Of a DNA stretch of 53,853 nt, positions 45,421 to 53,853 are shown one piece after another. The notes beneath the pieces are model-generated. The model saw nothing but the letters and a program-made list of their open reading frames with translations. It had not been told where the DNA came from and made no database searches. The first letter of the stretch is position 1. Every line of letters starts with the position of its first letter. A program made the position numbers and the translations under genes. Source of the stretch: Brevundimonas sp. (GTDB lineage Bacteria; Pseudomonadota; Alphaproteobacteria; Caulobacterales; Caulobacteraceae); assembly GCF_004210735.1 (NCBI RefSeq), contig NZ_SDZL01000014.1, positions 1 through 53,853 on the forward strand, read 5' to 3'.

Positions 45421-47225
45421 TGGGCAGAGCTTTCCGAAACGCAGATCATGTAGTCGAGGGGCGGCAGGGTGACGCGCACGACGCCCGGCGCGACGGAGGT
45501 CGCGGGACATTGGCCTCGGCTGGTCGTCCAATGGGTGGAGGCCGGATCGATGGCGATATTGGCCGTCAGGGGCGTCGTTCCGGTGTTGAAGATCACCAGG
45601 GTCTCGCCGGGCTGATCCGGCAGGCGTCGGCTGAAGGCGAACAGGCCGGGCTCTTCCGCCGCCGCCCGGCCGAACTGGAGCCCTCTCCGAAGAGCCGGGT
45701 CGGAGGCGCGCAACCGGGCCATCTCGGCGATGCGGCCATAAAGCGGGGCGTCACGATCATAGGGCGCGCGCAGGCCGCCGATGCGGCGTTCGGTGCGGTA
45801 GGTCTCGACCTGACCTTCCCACATGTCCTGGCGACCGCCGCCGTAGCCGCCTTCGCCCGCGAAGCCCTGTCCATCGCCGTAATAGAGCGTCGGCACGCCG
45901 CGGCTGAACATCATCAGGGCGTGGGCCAGCGTCGTACGAGCCAACAGTTCTTCGTCATCCGCGTTCGGATGGGCCTTCAGCACGAACCCGCCGATGCGGC
46001 CCATGTCGTGGTTTCCGAGGAAGGTCGGCAAATGCAAGGCGGCCTCCACCCCGCCCTCGTAAAGGGCGTCGGCGTCGAACATCGTCTGCAGGGCGTCCGG
46101 CGCTTTTGCGCCGTTGGCCACATCAGTCGCCACGGACTGGAAGGCGAAGTCCAGCACGGCGGGCAGGCCGTCGACGCGGGTGTGTCGCGCCAGCGCCGCC
46201 GGGTCGGGGTCGTAGACTTCGCCGAAGATGTGGAAGTTCGGGATGCCGCGTGCCTTCGCACGCTCCATCATCGCTGGTACGAACGCCTGCCAGAACTCTG
46301 GATTGACGTGTTTGGCCGTGTCGATGCGGAAACCGTCGATCCCATATTCGTCGATCCAATCGCCGAAGATCTCGATCATGCCCTGAACCACGCGCGGATT
46401 CTCGGTGAAGAGATCGTCCAATCCCGCGAAGTCGCCGTAGATGGAGTTCTCGCCTCGGAAGGTCGAGTCGCCGCGGTTGTGGTAGAGCAGGGGATCGTTC
46501 AGCCAGGCGGGGACCTTCACCGTCTCCTCTCCGGCCGGGATGTAGGGGGTGTAAGCCCAAGTCGGATCGGTCAGCCGCGCGAAGTCGTCCGCGCCGCCGT
46601 CGCCGCGAAATCCATCGTTGATCGCGACGCCTTCAGGGCCGCCGCGTCGGGTCCAGGGATAGTCCGCTATCGACCGATAGGCGCAGGCGCTGGTCGGACA
46701 TTCGCGATACTGGATCACGTCGGCGGTATGGTTGGTGACGATGTCCAGATAGACCTTCATGCCGCGCGCATGGGCCGCTTCGACCAGGGCCTTCATGGTC
46801 TCAGGCTCGCCGAAGTGGGGGTCCGGGCGCGTGAAGTCCGTGATCCAGTATCCATGGAATCCGGCCATCATCCGCCCCGCCGTTGGCTGAACGGGCTTGT
46901 TCTTGAAGATGGGCGCGAGCCAGACCGCGGTCGCTCCGAGGCCCTGGATGTAGTCGAGCTTCTGGATCACCCCGGCCAGATCGCCGCCGTGATAGAATTC
47001 CGGGTTGGCGGGATTGAAGCCGCTCCGCAGCGGATCCGGCCCATAGCCTCCGTCGTCGTTGCCCGGATCGCCGTTCGCGAAGCGGTCAGGCAACAGGAAA
47101 TAGATGACCTCGTCCTGTGGCGGCCGCTGACGGAAGTCCGTCTCTGGGGCTTGGGCGAGAGCGGACGACGCCATGACGGCGGCGACGCTCGCTACGGCTA
47201 ACCGCATTGCTGCTGAATTTCTCAT
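45417..47225 (-). CDS. Secreted GH13 alpha-amylase
   Basis: A 602-residue enzyme with a signal peptide (MRNSAAMRLAVASVAAVMAS, ending ALAQ). GH13 motifs are VYLDIVTNHT, the nucleophile YGIDGFRIDTAKH, the acid HIFGEVYD and FLGNHDMGR, with a C-terminal beta domain. It cuts starch or dextrins outside the cytoplasm. The ATG at 47225 is preceded by GGAGGA; the open frame to 47759 runs antisense to the TonB receptor and is not used. Confidence 0.92.
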   Translation of the reverse strand: MRNSAAMRLAVASVAAVMASSALAQAPETDFRQRPPQDEVIYFLLPDRFANGDPGNDDGGYGPDPLRSGFNPANPEFYHGGDLAGVIQKLDYIQGLGATAVWLAPIFKNKPVQPTAGRMMAGFHGYWITDFTRPDPHFGEPETMKALVEAAHARGMKVYLDIVTNHTADVIQYRECPTSACAYRSIADYPWTRRGGPEGVAINDGFRGDGGADDFARLTDPTWAYTPYIPAGEETVKVPAWLNDPLLYHNRGDSTFRGENSIYGDFAGLDDLFTENPRVVQGMIEIFGDWIDEYGIDGFRIDTAKHVNPEFWQAFVPAMMERAKARGIPNFHIFGEVYDPDPAALARHTRVDGLPAVLDFAFQSVATDVANGAKAPDALQTMFDADALYEGGVEAALHLPTFLGNHDMGRIGGFVLKAHPNADDEELLARTTLAHALMMFSRGVPTLYYGDGQGFAGEGGYGGGRQDMWEGQVETYRTERRIGGLRAPYDRDAPLYGRIAEMARLRASDPALRRGLQFGRAAAEEPGLFAFSRRLPDQPGETLVIFNTGTTPLTANIAIDPASTHWTTSRGQCPATSVAPGVVRVTLPPLDYMICVSESSAQ

Positions 47226-47496
47226 CGTTCCGTTCCTCCGCATGGCTGCCCTCCCGATGCGTGCCAGGGGGATCGATTTGCAAGTTTTTGCAGCGACGGT
47301 TTTGAGTGTCAACCCTAGCGTTTTGAGGGCTTTCAGCCTCGAATGCCCGTTTTGCAGTGCAATATCGATCCTTTGGAGTTCAACATCCCTCGACACCTTT
47401 AGGGCCGGAGCATTAACTGCTTGCAACCTTTCCATATGTTTGCATAGATTTGCGAACGACCGCTTCGCGAGAGGGCGGCGGACATGGGAGGACGAG
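47226..47496. promoter_or_regulatory. Divergent promoter region with two candidate operators
   Basis: This gap drives the amylase (minus) and TonB receptor (plus). It holds TTTGCA-N4-TTTGCAGCGAC (about 47277-47297) and TTTGCA-N4-TTTGCGAACGAC (about 47439-47460), near copies of the sequence beside the LacI-family gene. The second copy is within about 60 bp of the receptor ATG, a good place for repression. Confidence 0.55.
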
Positions 47497-50298
47497 ATGT
47501 TCACAGCATACAGCCGCCGTGCGCGCCTGATGACCGGAGGCGCCGCCTGGCTGGCGGCCAGCCTGGCTTTGACGGGGGCGGCCCACGCGCAATCCACGAC
47601 CCCGGCGCCGGGCGATGCCGAGACCACCCAGGTCGATGAGATCATCGTCACGGGGATCCGCAGCGCGATCGAGGCGTCGATTTCGGCCAAGGCCAACAAC
47701 ACCTCCATCGTCGAGGTGATCTCTGCCGAGGACATCGGCAAGCTGCCGGACGTCTCCATCGCCGAGTCCCTCGCCCGCCTCCCTGGCGTGACTTCGCAGC
47801 GCCTCGACGGACGCAGTCAGGCCATTTCAATTCGCGGTCTGGGTCCGGATTTCACGACCGCCCTGCTGAACGGGCGCGAGTTGGTGACCACCGGCGACAA
47901 CCGCGGCGTCGAGTTTGACCAGTTTCCGTCGGAGCTACTGGGCAGTGTCGTCGTCTACAAAACGCCGGATGCGGCGCTTGTCGGACAGGGTCTGGCAGGC
48001 ACTGTCGATCTTCGAACCGTGCGTCCGCTCGACTATGGCCGGCGCGCCATGGCGCTGAACTATCGCCATGAATGGAACGACATCGGCGCGCTGAACTCGG
48101 GCACTACCAATCGCGGCGACCGCTTCACCCTGTCCTATATCGACCAGTTCGCGGACGATACGATCGGTCTGGCGCTGGGCTATGCGCACATGAGCTCGCC
48201 CTATCAGTCTGAGCGTTTCAACAGCTGGGGCTATCCGGAATACAGCGACGGCAATCTGATCACCGGCGGCGTCAAGCCCTATGTCATGTCGTCTGAGCTT
48301 GAGCGCGACGGCTATATGGGCGTGCTGGAGTGGCGGCCGAACGACCGCTTCCACACGACGCTTGACGCCTTCTACTCCGAGTTCAAGAACACCCAGGTCC
48401 TGCGCGGCATCGAGTTTCCGCTCGCCTGGGGCGGTTCGTCCGGCGACTGCGATTCCGTCGGCAATGTCGCGACGCCTGACGTCTGCCGTCCCGGCCCGTC
48501 GCTGCGTCCCGGCTACACGGTGCAGGACGGTCTGATCGTCGCGGGGGTCTGGGACAACATCAAGGGCGTGGTGCGCAACGATCTCAACAAGCGCGACAGC
48601 AACATCACCGCTCTCGGCTGGAACACCCAGTTCTTCGCCAATGAAGACTGGAGCTTCGGTCTCGACCTCAACTATTCCAAGGTCGAGCGCAACGACCTCA
48701 TCCTGGAGACCAACGCCGGAACCGGGCGCAACATCAACGGCGCGCTGGACAGCCTGGGCTTCGAGCTCACCAGCGACGGGGTGACCCGCTTCACGAGCCA
48801 ACTGAACTATGCCGACCCGACGCTGATCCGGCTGACCAGCCCGCAAGGGTGGGGCGGCGATGTGATCCCCGAAGGCCAGGCCGGCTACATGAACACCCCC
48901 TCCATCGAGGACGAGATCAAGGCGGTCCGGATGACCGCGCGCCGGGAGCTTCACCAGACGCCGTTCAGCGCGCTGGACTTCGGGGTCAACTATTCCGAAC
49001 GAAGCAAGACCTTCGTCAACGACCAGTTTTACCTGGGCGTCCCCGGCGGCGGAGACCTGGCCGTGCCGTCGCAGTTCCTGCTGGATCCGACCGACCTGGG
49101 CTATCTCGGCATCTCGCAGGTCCTGAGCTACGACGCCCTGGCGCTGGTCAACAGCGGCGCGCTCAACCTGATCCGCAACCCGAACGCCGACGTCGCCGCC
49201 GGAAACTGGGATGTGGTCGAGAAGGTCACCACCGCCTACCTAAAGGCCAACATCGACCACAACCTGTTCGGCCTGCCGCTGACCGGCAATGTCGGCATTC
49301 AGCTCGTCTACACGGACCAGCAGGGGCGCGGCTTCGAGGCGCAGCAGATCAGCGCCGGCGTCGCGGCCGTGGAGGAGGTCACCGGAGGCGCAAAATATCT
49401 GGAGGTTCTGCCCAGTTCGAACTTCATCCTCGAGGTCGGGCAGGATCTTTTCGCGCGCTTCTCGGTGTCACGCACCCTGGCGCGGCCGCGCATGGACGAC
49501 ATGCGGGCGGGTCGAAATTTCTCGTTCAATCCGGGTAATAACAACGGCAGCGCCACGCCCGAACAGAACTCACCGTGGGGCGGCGGGGGCGGCAATCCCG
49601 AACTGATGCCGTTCATCGCCAATGTCGCCGATCTGTCTTTTGAAAAATACTTCGCCAACCGCCGCGGCTATGTCTCGTTGGCCGGCTTCTACCGGGACCT
49701 CGAAAGCTACGTCTTCGCCTACAACCGCATCTTCGACTTCACCGGCTATCCGACCGGCGGCGTCATCCCGGTGATCAACGAGGGGATCATCTCCACCCCC
49801 GAGAACGGGAACGGCGGCTGGATCAAGGGGGTCGAGTTCTCCGTATCGGCGCCCTTCGACATCCTTCATCCGGCGCTGGAAGGCTTCGGCGGCCTGTTCA
49901 GCGCCTCGGTGACCGACAGCGAGGTGCAGCCTGATCCGGCGAACCCGCCGACCACCATGCCGGGTCTTTCGGAAACCGTCCTCAACGGCACCCTCTATTT
50001 CGAACGGGCCGGCTTCCAGTCGCGCGTCTCCGCACGCTATCGGTCGGATTACCTGGGCGAGGTCGCCGGTTTCGGCAATGGGCGAACCCTGCGCTCCGTG
50101 GCCGAGGAGACCGTGATCGACGCCCAGATCGGGTACGAATTCCAGTCCGGACCTCTGGAAGGCCTGTCGATTCTGGCCCAGGTCAACAACCTGACCGACG
50201 AGCCGTTCAAGACCTTCGAGAACGGCGATGAACGCCGGACCATCGATTACCAATCCTACGGCCGCACCTTTGCGGTCGGCCTCAACTACCGCTTCTGA
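47497..50298 (+). CDS. TonB-dependent receptor, maltodextrin type
   Basis: A 933-residue outer-membrane receptor. The signal peptide ends AAHAQ; the TonB box region is VDEIIVTGIR. The plug has VISAEDIGKLPDVSIAESLARLPGVTSQR and ISIRGLGPDFTTALLNGRE, and the barrel ends with the Phe-terminated strand FAVGLNYRF. This subtype is the one used by Caulobacter for maltose (MalA). GGGAGGA precedes the ATG at 47497; the open frame upstream to 47173 is the amylase promoter side and is rejected. A strong terminator follows. Confidence 0.93.
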   Translation: MFTAYSRRARLMTGGAAWLAASLALTGAAHAQSTTPAPGDAETTQVDEIIVTGIRSAIEASISAKANNTSIVEVISAEDIGKLPDVSIAESLARLPGVTSQRLDGRSQAISIRGLGPDFTTALLNGRELVTTGDNRGVEFDQFPSELLGSVVVYKTPDAALVGQGLAGTVDLRTVRPLDYGRRAMALNYRHEWNDIGALNSGTTNRGDRFTLSYIDQFADDTIGLALGYAHMSSPYQSERFNSWGYPEYSDGNLITGGVKPYVMSSELERDGYMGVLEWRPNDRFHTTLDAFYSEFKNTQVLRGIEFPLAWGGSSGDCDSVGNVATPDVCRPGPSLRPGYTVQDGLIVAGVWDNIKGVVRNDLNKRDSNITALGWNTQFFANEDWSFGLDLNYSKVERNDLILETNAGTGRNINGALDSLGFELTSDGVTRFTSQLNYADPTLIRLTSPQGWGGDVIPEGQAGYMNTPSIEDEIKAVRMTARRELHQTPFSALDFGVNYSERSKTFVNDQFYLGVPGGGDLAVPSQFLLDPTDLGYLGISQVLSYDALALVNSGALNLIRNPNADVAAGNWDVVEKVTTAYLKANIDHNLFGLPLTGNVGIQLVYTDQQGRGFEAQQISAGVAAVEEVTGGAKYLEVLPSSNFILEVGQDLFARFSVSRTLARPRMDDMRAGRNFSFNPGNNNGSATPEQNSPWGGGGGNPELMPFIANVADLSFEKYFANRRGYVSLAGFYRDLESYVFAYNRIFDFTGYPTGGVIPVINEGIISTPENGNGGWIKGVEFSVSAPFDILHPALEGFGGLFSASVTDSEVQPDPANPPTTMPGLSETVLNGTLYFERAGFQSRVSARYRSDYLGEVAGFGNGRTLRSVAEETVIDAQIGYEFQSGPLEGLSILAQVNNLTDEPFKTFENGDERRTIDYQSYGRTFAVGLNYRF

Positions 50299-50305
50299 GC
50301 CGACT

Positions 50306-50339
50306 GGGGCCGCGTCTTCGGGCGCGGCCCCGCTTTTTT
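50306..50339 (+). terminator. Rho-independent terminator after the TonB receptor
   Basis: GGGGCCGCG and CGCGGCCCC form a 9-bp perfect stem with an 8-nt loop, followed by GC and six T. It separates the receptor from the hexose transporter. Confidence 0.88.
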
Positions 50340-50451
50340 GTCGGATGTTCTTCGCCGATGTGTCTGCAGCGTCTTAGCCGCTGCTGCGTCGCCGGTTGAG
50401 GATGAGGCAATACAAGAAACAAGTCCGCCTAGCGGCGTTTGGGAGCGATTC

Positions 50452-51735
50452 ATGAGCCAGCTTCAGACCAGCGGTCGTCGCGGCACGGGACTGGCCTTCG
50501 CCTATGTCACCAGCCTGTTCTTCGCCTGGGGCTTCGTCACCTCCCTGATCGACCCCTTGATCGCGGCGGTGCGCCGCGTGTTCGACCTCAGTCTGGCCGA
50601 GGCGATGCTGACCGCTTCGGCCTGGTTCATCGCCTATGGCGTGGCCTCATTGCCCGCCGCCTGGATCCTGTCACGGCTGGGCTACAGCCGCTCGATCATC
50701 GCCGCCTTGGCGACAATGGTGGCGGGCTGCATCATCGTGCCTCTGGCGACGATCGCAGACGTCTATGCCGGGGTTCTGTTCGCCCTGTTCGTGATCGCCT
50801 CGGGCGTCACCCTGCTCCAGGTCGCGGCCAACCCCCTGTCCGCCGCCCTGGGCTCCCGCAAGAGCGCCCATTTCCGCCTGACTTTCTCGCAAGCGTTCAA
50901 CTCGCTCGGCACCACCCTGGGGCCGATCATCGGCGCCAGCATCCTGCTGACTGGGGGCGTCTTCGCGGCGGACGCCGTGATCACCTCGGCGACTCGCGGC
51001 GAGTCGCTGCGCTCCATCGACTTCGCCTTCCTCGCCGTCGGGGCCTTCTTCGCTCTGGTCGCCGTGTTCATCTGGACCGCGCGCAAGCGCATCGACGCCT
51101 CCGTCGCCGACTCCCCAGTGGAGGTCGTCTCGCCCTTGTCAGCCTTCCGTTCGCGCTGGGCCGTCTTCGGCGCCTTGGCCATCTTCGTTTACGTTGGGTC
51201 CGAGGTCGCCATCGGGGGGCTGCTGATCCCCTTCCTCAGCGAGGGGAACATTCTGGGGATCGAGGAGCATCAGGCCGGTCATATGGTCGGCATCTACTGG
51301 GGCTGCGCCATGATCGGTCGATTCATCGGCAGCGCGCTTCTGACCCGCGTGCGGGCAGGCGTCCTTCTGTCGGTCTGCACCGTGGCCGCAGCGGCCCTGG
51401 CTCTGGTGGTGACCCAAACCAGCGGCTCGACCGCCGCCTATGCGGCCCTCGGCATCGGCCTGTTCAACTCGATCATGTTCCCGACCATCTTCACCCTGAC
51501 GCTGGAGCGGTCGAGCGCCCCGGCCTCGGCGACCTCGGGCCTGCTCGTGTTCGGCATCATCGGCGGCGCGGTCCTGCCATGGGTCGCCGGCCGCATTGCG
51601 GATGAGTTCGGCAGCGTGACGCCGGCGTTCTTCGTGCCTCTGGCGGGATACCTAGCTCTGACGATCTTCGCGGTCGCTTGCGCCCGCACCCGTGCGCGGC
51701 TGCAGGATGGGGAGACGACCCTCAGTCCTCACTGA
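50452..51735 (+). CDS. FucP/GluP-family sugar MFS transporter
   Basis: A 427-residue inner-membrane carrier with about 12 segments. LFFAWGFVTSLIDPL, LLQVAANPLSAALG and LTFSQAFNSLGTTLGP are family marks of FucP/GluP hexose:H+ symporters. In this locus it probably imports glucose set free by the secreted glucosidases. The ATG at 50452 follows GGGAG; the frame upstream to 50338 has no family similarity. Confidence 0.9.
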   Translation: MSQLQTSGRRGTGLAFAYVTSLFFAWGFVTSLIDPLIAAVRRVFDLSLAEAMLTASAWFIAYGVASLPAAWILSRLGYSRSIIAALATMVAGCIIVPLATIADVYAGVLFALFVIASGVTLLQVAANPLSAALGSRKSAHFRLTFSQAFNSLGTTLGPIIGASILLTGGVFAADAVITSATRGESLRSIDFAFLAVGAFFALVAVFIWTARKRIDASVADSPVEVVSPLSAFRSRWAVFGALAIFVYVGSEVAIGGLLIPFLSEGNILGIEEHQAGHMVGIYWGCAMIGRFIGSALLTRVRAGVLLSVCTVAAAALALVVTQTSGSTAAYAALGIGLFNSIMFPTIFTLTLERSSAPASATSGLLVFGIIGGAVLPWVAGRIADEFGSVTPAFFVPLAGYLALTIFAVACARTRARLQDGETTLSPH

Positions 51736-52288
51736 CGCTCATGCTTCTGATCCAAATGGTCTTGGTGCGGTGAGATAGCGGCGTGACTGTGTGGTGAACG
51801 GTCAGCATCGGAGACGACTTCCCACGCCTTCCAATGCCGACTTCTCAGCAGCAGGTGGCGGAGGCCTGCTGGCCCTGACTACACGCAGTGATCTGGAGGA
51901 TGTGGCGCATGCATTGCTGTTCATAAACACGCGTGAGATCACAAAAGACGTGCTGGACGGATCGGCCGTGGTGAAACAGCGCCGTGAGAGCCCGTAAAAA
52001 CGTTCGCGAAGAGTCGGAAGCAGCCGTCGGCCCCCACCGAATGTCTGAAATTCGGCAAACTGCCAAAGTCCGCTCTTGGCGCATAGGTGAAGTGTGAGTT
52101 CACCGAACAGTGGCGTTGCGAGCCGGGCTGAGCTATGAGCTGCCTCCCGATAACGAGACGACCCATGTACGGCACCTACGCCACCTTGAGCCTGCCCATG
52201 CAGCTCGACCGCCAGCCGGTCGAGGGCAATGTCGCATGCGCGGAGGGAGTGTAGGGGCGAACCGGTCTGACCGTTTCGGATTTCCAGC
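51736..52288. other. Long intergenic stretch before rtcB
   Basis: About 550 bp without a confident gene. A minus-strand frame of 193 codons (51802-52383) has a composition unlike a real protein. It includes GTCCGCTCTTGGCGC (52068-52082), one half of a direct repeat around rtcB, and a 29-codon plus-strand frame (52165-52254, MYGTYATLSLPMQLDRQPVE...) just before a hairpin, which may be a small peptide but has no other support. Confidence 0.4.
52068..52082. repeat. 15-bp direct repeat, left copy at rtcB
   Basis: GTCCGCTCTTGGCGC, identical to 53678-53692; a 12-bp core also appears at 35399. Confidence 0.6.
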
Positions 52289-52322
52289 AACCCCTCCCGC
52301 CACCGGCCGGAGGGGTTTCTTG
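52289..52322 (+). terminator. Hairpin terminator upstream of rtcB
   Basis: AACCCCTCC and GGAGGGGTT form a perfect 9-bp stem followed by a short T-rich stretch. It ends whatever transcript enters from the left, only about 60 bp before the rtcB ATG, so the rtcB promoter would have to be very close, or the hairpin acts as an attenuator. Confidence 0.6.
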
Positions 52323-52381
52323 TATCCGCGAGAGCTCCGCCGGCCGGTCCGAGAGGATCAGACGAAAGAGGAGAAACGACC

Positions 52382-53602
52382 ATGTCGCACTACGACGTGA
52401 TCGAAGGTCCGGAGCACGTGCCGATCAAGGCATGGACCCGGGGAGTGCCCATCGAGGATGCCGCGCTCAAGCAGCTGAAGAACGTCGCCTCACTGCCGTT
52501 CATCCACAAGCACGTAGCGGTGATGCCGGACGTGCACTGGGGCATGGGCGCGACGGTGGGCTCGGTGATCCCGACCGTGGGAGCCATTATCCCGGCCGCC
52601 GTGGGCGTGGACATCGGCTGCGGCATGATGGCCGTGCGGACCTCCATCCGCGCCGAGCACTTGCCGGACGACCTGTCGGCCATCCGCTCCGCCATTGAGG
52701 CGGCGGTGCCGCACGGGCGCACCGACAACGGCGGCCGCAACGACAAGGGCGCCTGGGCGTCCGAGCCGCCTACCTCGGCCCATTCCCGTTGGGAGGTGCT
52801 GAAGGCCGGATACGACGCCGTCGTGGATAAGCACCCCAAGGCGGCGCACGCGCGCGGCTATGGCCACCTGGGCACGCTCGGCACAGGCAACCACTTCATC
52901 GAGCTGTGCCTCGACGAAGCGGGCGACGTGTGGGTGATGCTGCACTCCGGCTCTCGCGGCGTGGGCAACCGGTTTGGGACCTACTTCATCGAACGGGCCA
53001 AGCACGAGATGCGCCGCTGGCACATCAACCTGCCGGACCAGGACCTGGCCTACTTCCCCGAGGGGACCGAAGGCTTCGTCGATTATGTCCGGGCGGTGTC
53101 GTGGGCGCAGAAATACGCCCGCGCCAACCGCGAGGTGATGATGGATCAGGTCCTGGGGGTGCTGCGCGCCTTCTGGCCCGACTTCGAGACCACAGCTGAG
53201 GCGGTGAACTGCCACCACAACTACGTCACGAAGGAAAAGCACTTCGGCAAGGACGTCTACCTGACCCGCAAGGGCGCGGTGTCGGCCAAGGACGGAGAGC
53301 TGGGCATCATCCCCGGCTCGATGGGGGCCAAGTCCTTCATCGTACGCGGCAAGGGCAATGCGGACTCTTTCTGCACCTGCTCGCACGGCGCCGGTCGGGC
53401 CATGAGCCGCACCGAGGCCAAGCGGCGCTTCACGGTGGAGGACCACGTCCGCGCCACCGAAGGCGTCGAATGCCGCAAGGACGCCGAGGTGATCGACGAA
53501 ACGCCGATGGCCTACAAAGATATCGACGCGGTTATCGCGGCCCAGATCGATCTGATCGAGGTGGTTCACACACTGCGTCAGGTAGTGTGCGTGAAGGGAT
53601 GA
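52382..53602 (+). CDS. rtcB: RNA-splicing ligase RtcB
   Basis: A 406-residue protein, close to E. coli RtcB (408). It carries the metal and guanylylation residues: VDIGCGM (Cys about 80), GTGNHF, HSGSRGVG, CHHNYV and the GMP-linked His in CSHGAGR (about 335). RtcB joins 2',3'-cyclic phosphate or 3'-phosphate RNA ends to 5'-OH ends, repairing cleaved tRNA or rRNA. GAGGAG precedes the ATG. No archease, RtcA or RtcR gene lies beside it in the window. Confidence 0.95.
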   Translation: MSHYDVIEGPEHVPIKAWTRGVPIEDAALKQLKNVASLPFIHKHVAVMPDVHWGMGATVGSVIPTVGAIIPAAVGVDIGCGMMAVRTSIRAEHLPDDLSAIRSAIEAAVPHGRTDNGGRNDKGAWASEPPTSAHSRWEVLKAGYDAVVDKHPKAAHARGYGHLGTLGTGNHFIELCLDEAGDVWVMLHSGSRGVGNRFGTYFIERAKHEMRRWHINLPDQDLAYFPEGTEGFVDYVRAVSWAQKYARANREVMMDQVLGVLRAFWPDFETTAEAVNCHHNYVTKEKHFGKDVYLTRKGAVSAKDGELGIIPGSMGAKSFIVRGKGNADSFCTCSHGAGRAMSRTEAKRRFTVEDHVRATEGVECRKDAEVIDETPMAYKDIDAVIAAQIDLIEVVHTLRQVVCVKG

Positions 53603-53606
53603 CGGG

Positions 53607-53636
53607 AGCCGGTTCCGCAGCGATGCGGGGCCGGCT
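53607..53636 (+). terminator. Hairpin terminator after rtcB
   Basis: AGCCGGTTCCGC pairs with GCGGGGCCGGCT (two G-U pairs) around a 6-nt loop, starting 4 bp past the rtcB stop; the T-run is short. Confidence 0.6.
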
Positions 53637-53677
53637 TTCGTCGTTCAGGGACGTCCAGTTTTGGCGATGAAGCGAGT

Positions 53678-53692
53678 GTCCGCTCTTGGCGC
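53678..53692. repeat. 15-bp direct repeat, right copy at rtcB
   Basis: GTCCGCTCTTGGCGC, identical to 52068-52082, with similar bases on the left (AGT/AAA before it). It lies about 75 bp after the rtcB stop. Confidence 0.6.
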
Positions 53693-53803
53693 TTAGTTGA
53701 CGCCCGGATAACGGCCGAGCTGAACAGCCGCTAAGGGTGGTTAGCGGACGTTATCCCGCCCTGACGTTTTGGTATAAGTTGAAGGCGTCATTAGAGGGTT
53801 GGG

Positions 53804-53853
53804 ATGCTGAACCGCTTAGAAGCTGGCCTCGGATACGTCGCCTATCAAGCTTG
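53804..53853 (+). CDS. Start of an unidentified gene (cut by right edge)
   Basis: GAGGG precedes an ATG at 53804 followed by an open frame MLNRLEAGLGYVAYQA to the window end. Too short to identify. Confidence 0.4.
   Translation, partial: MLNRLEAGLGYVAYQA

Noticed and set aside
45510-47201. 563-codon plus-strand open frame
   Set aside because: Antisense to the secreted amylase, which has all GH13 motifs.
51802-52383. 193-codon minus-strand frame before rtcB
   Set aside because: No recognisable domain, atypical composition and its start overlaps the rtcB ribosome site.
1-53853. CRISPR arrays, tRNA or rRNA genes, intact insertion sequences
   Set aside because: No regularly spaced repeats, cloverleaf-like or rRNA segments, or transposase were seen by eye; a tRNAscan or IS search could still find a missed one.

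Overview
The window looks like a chromosomal segment from a Caulobacteraceae-type alphaproteobacterium, most likely Brevundimonas or a close relative. The grounds are the high GC, many GTG starts, tightly overlapping operons, Caulobacter-style sigma-54 flagellar promoters, an alphaproteobacterial LexA box, and a TonB-dependent maltodextrin locus of the Caulobacter type. The genus is an inference; no rRNA or other phylogenetic marker is present.

Layout. (1) 1-4106: flagellar genes. A Pro/Ala-rich FliK-like gene runs off the left edge and diverges from flgK-flgL; both directions have a good sigma-54 promoter. (2) 4154-6871: a LexA box directly ahead of a radical SAM / UdgX-fusion DNA-repair pair. 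(3) 6953-11109: an Mla-type lipid ABC transport operon (STAS-MlaE, MlaF, MCE/MlaD, lipoprotein) followed by a GST-like gene. (4) 11197-14996: a DUF418 membrane protein, a small lipoprotein, a RibD/DHFR-like reductase and 3-oxoacid CoA-transferase (scoAB). (5) 15204-19231: two SGNH hydrolases, an MBOAT acyltransferase and a single-pass membrane protein, probably an envelope O-acylation system. (6) 19266-21183: a duplicated DUF4168-like secreted protein, trhO (tRNA U34 hydroxylation) and a candidate 43-residue membrane microprotein.

(7) About 21.2-35.7 kb is an accessory island with lower and uneven GC and several broken genes. It holds a minus-strand set (B12-type radical SAM protein, COG1078 HD phosphohydrolase, YwgA-like protein, SEC-C-like protein) divergent from an accessory thymidylate kinase. 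A complete type I restriction-modification operon (HTH-fused hsdM, hsdS, hsdR, mini YgjP-like peptidase), a decayed gene start and a DUF262-HNH nuclease follow. The nucleotide-enzyme cluster is the best candidate for an undescribed, possibly defensive, system.

(8) 35727-51735 is a maltodextrin/starch utilisation locus. A TonB receptor takes oligosaccharides across the outer membrane. Secreted GH13 amylase, GH97, GH15 and an esterase act in the periplasm or outside. An MFS maltose-type carrier and a FucP-type hexose carrier cross the inner membrane, a GH13_23-like glucosidase acts inside, and a LacI-family regulator sits centrally. A repeated TTTGCA-N(4-6)-TTTGC motif in both divergent promoter regions is the likely operator. 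(9) 52382-53602: an RtcB RNA ligase between two copies of a 15-bp direct repeat, then the first codons of a gene cut by the right edge.

No tRNA, rRNA, CRISPR array or intact insertion sequence was recognised.
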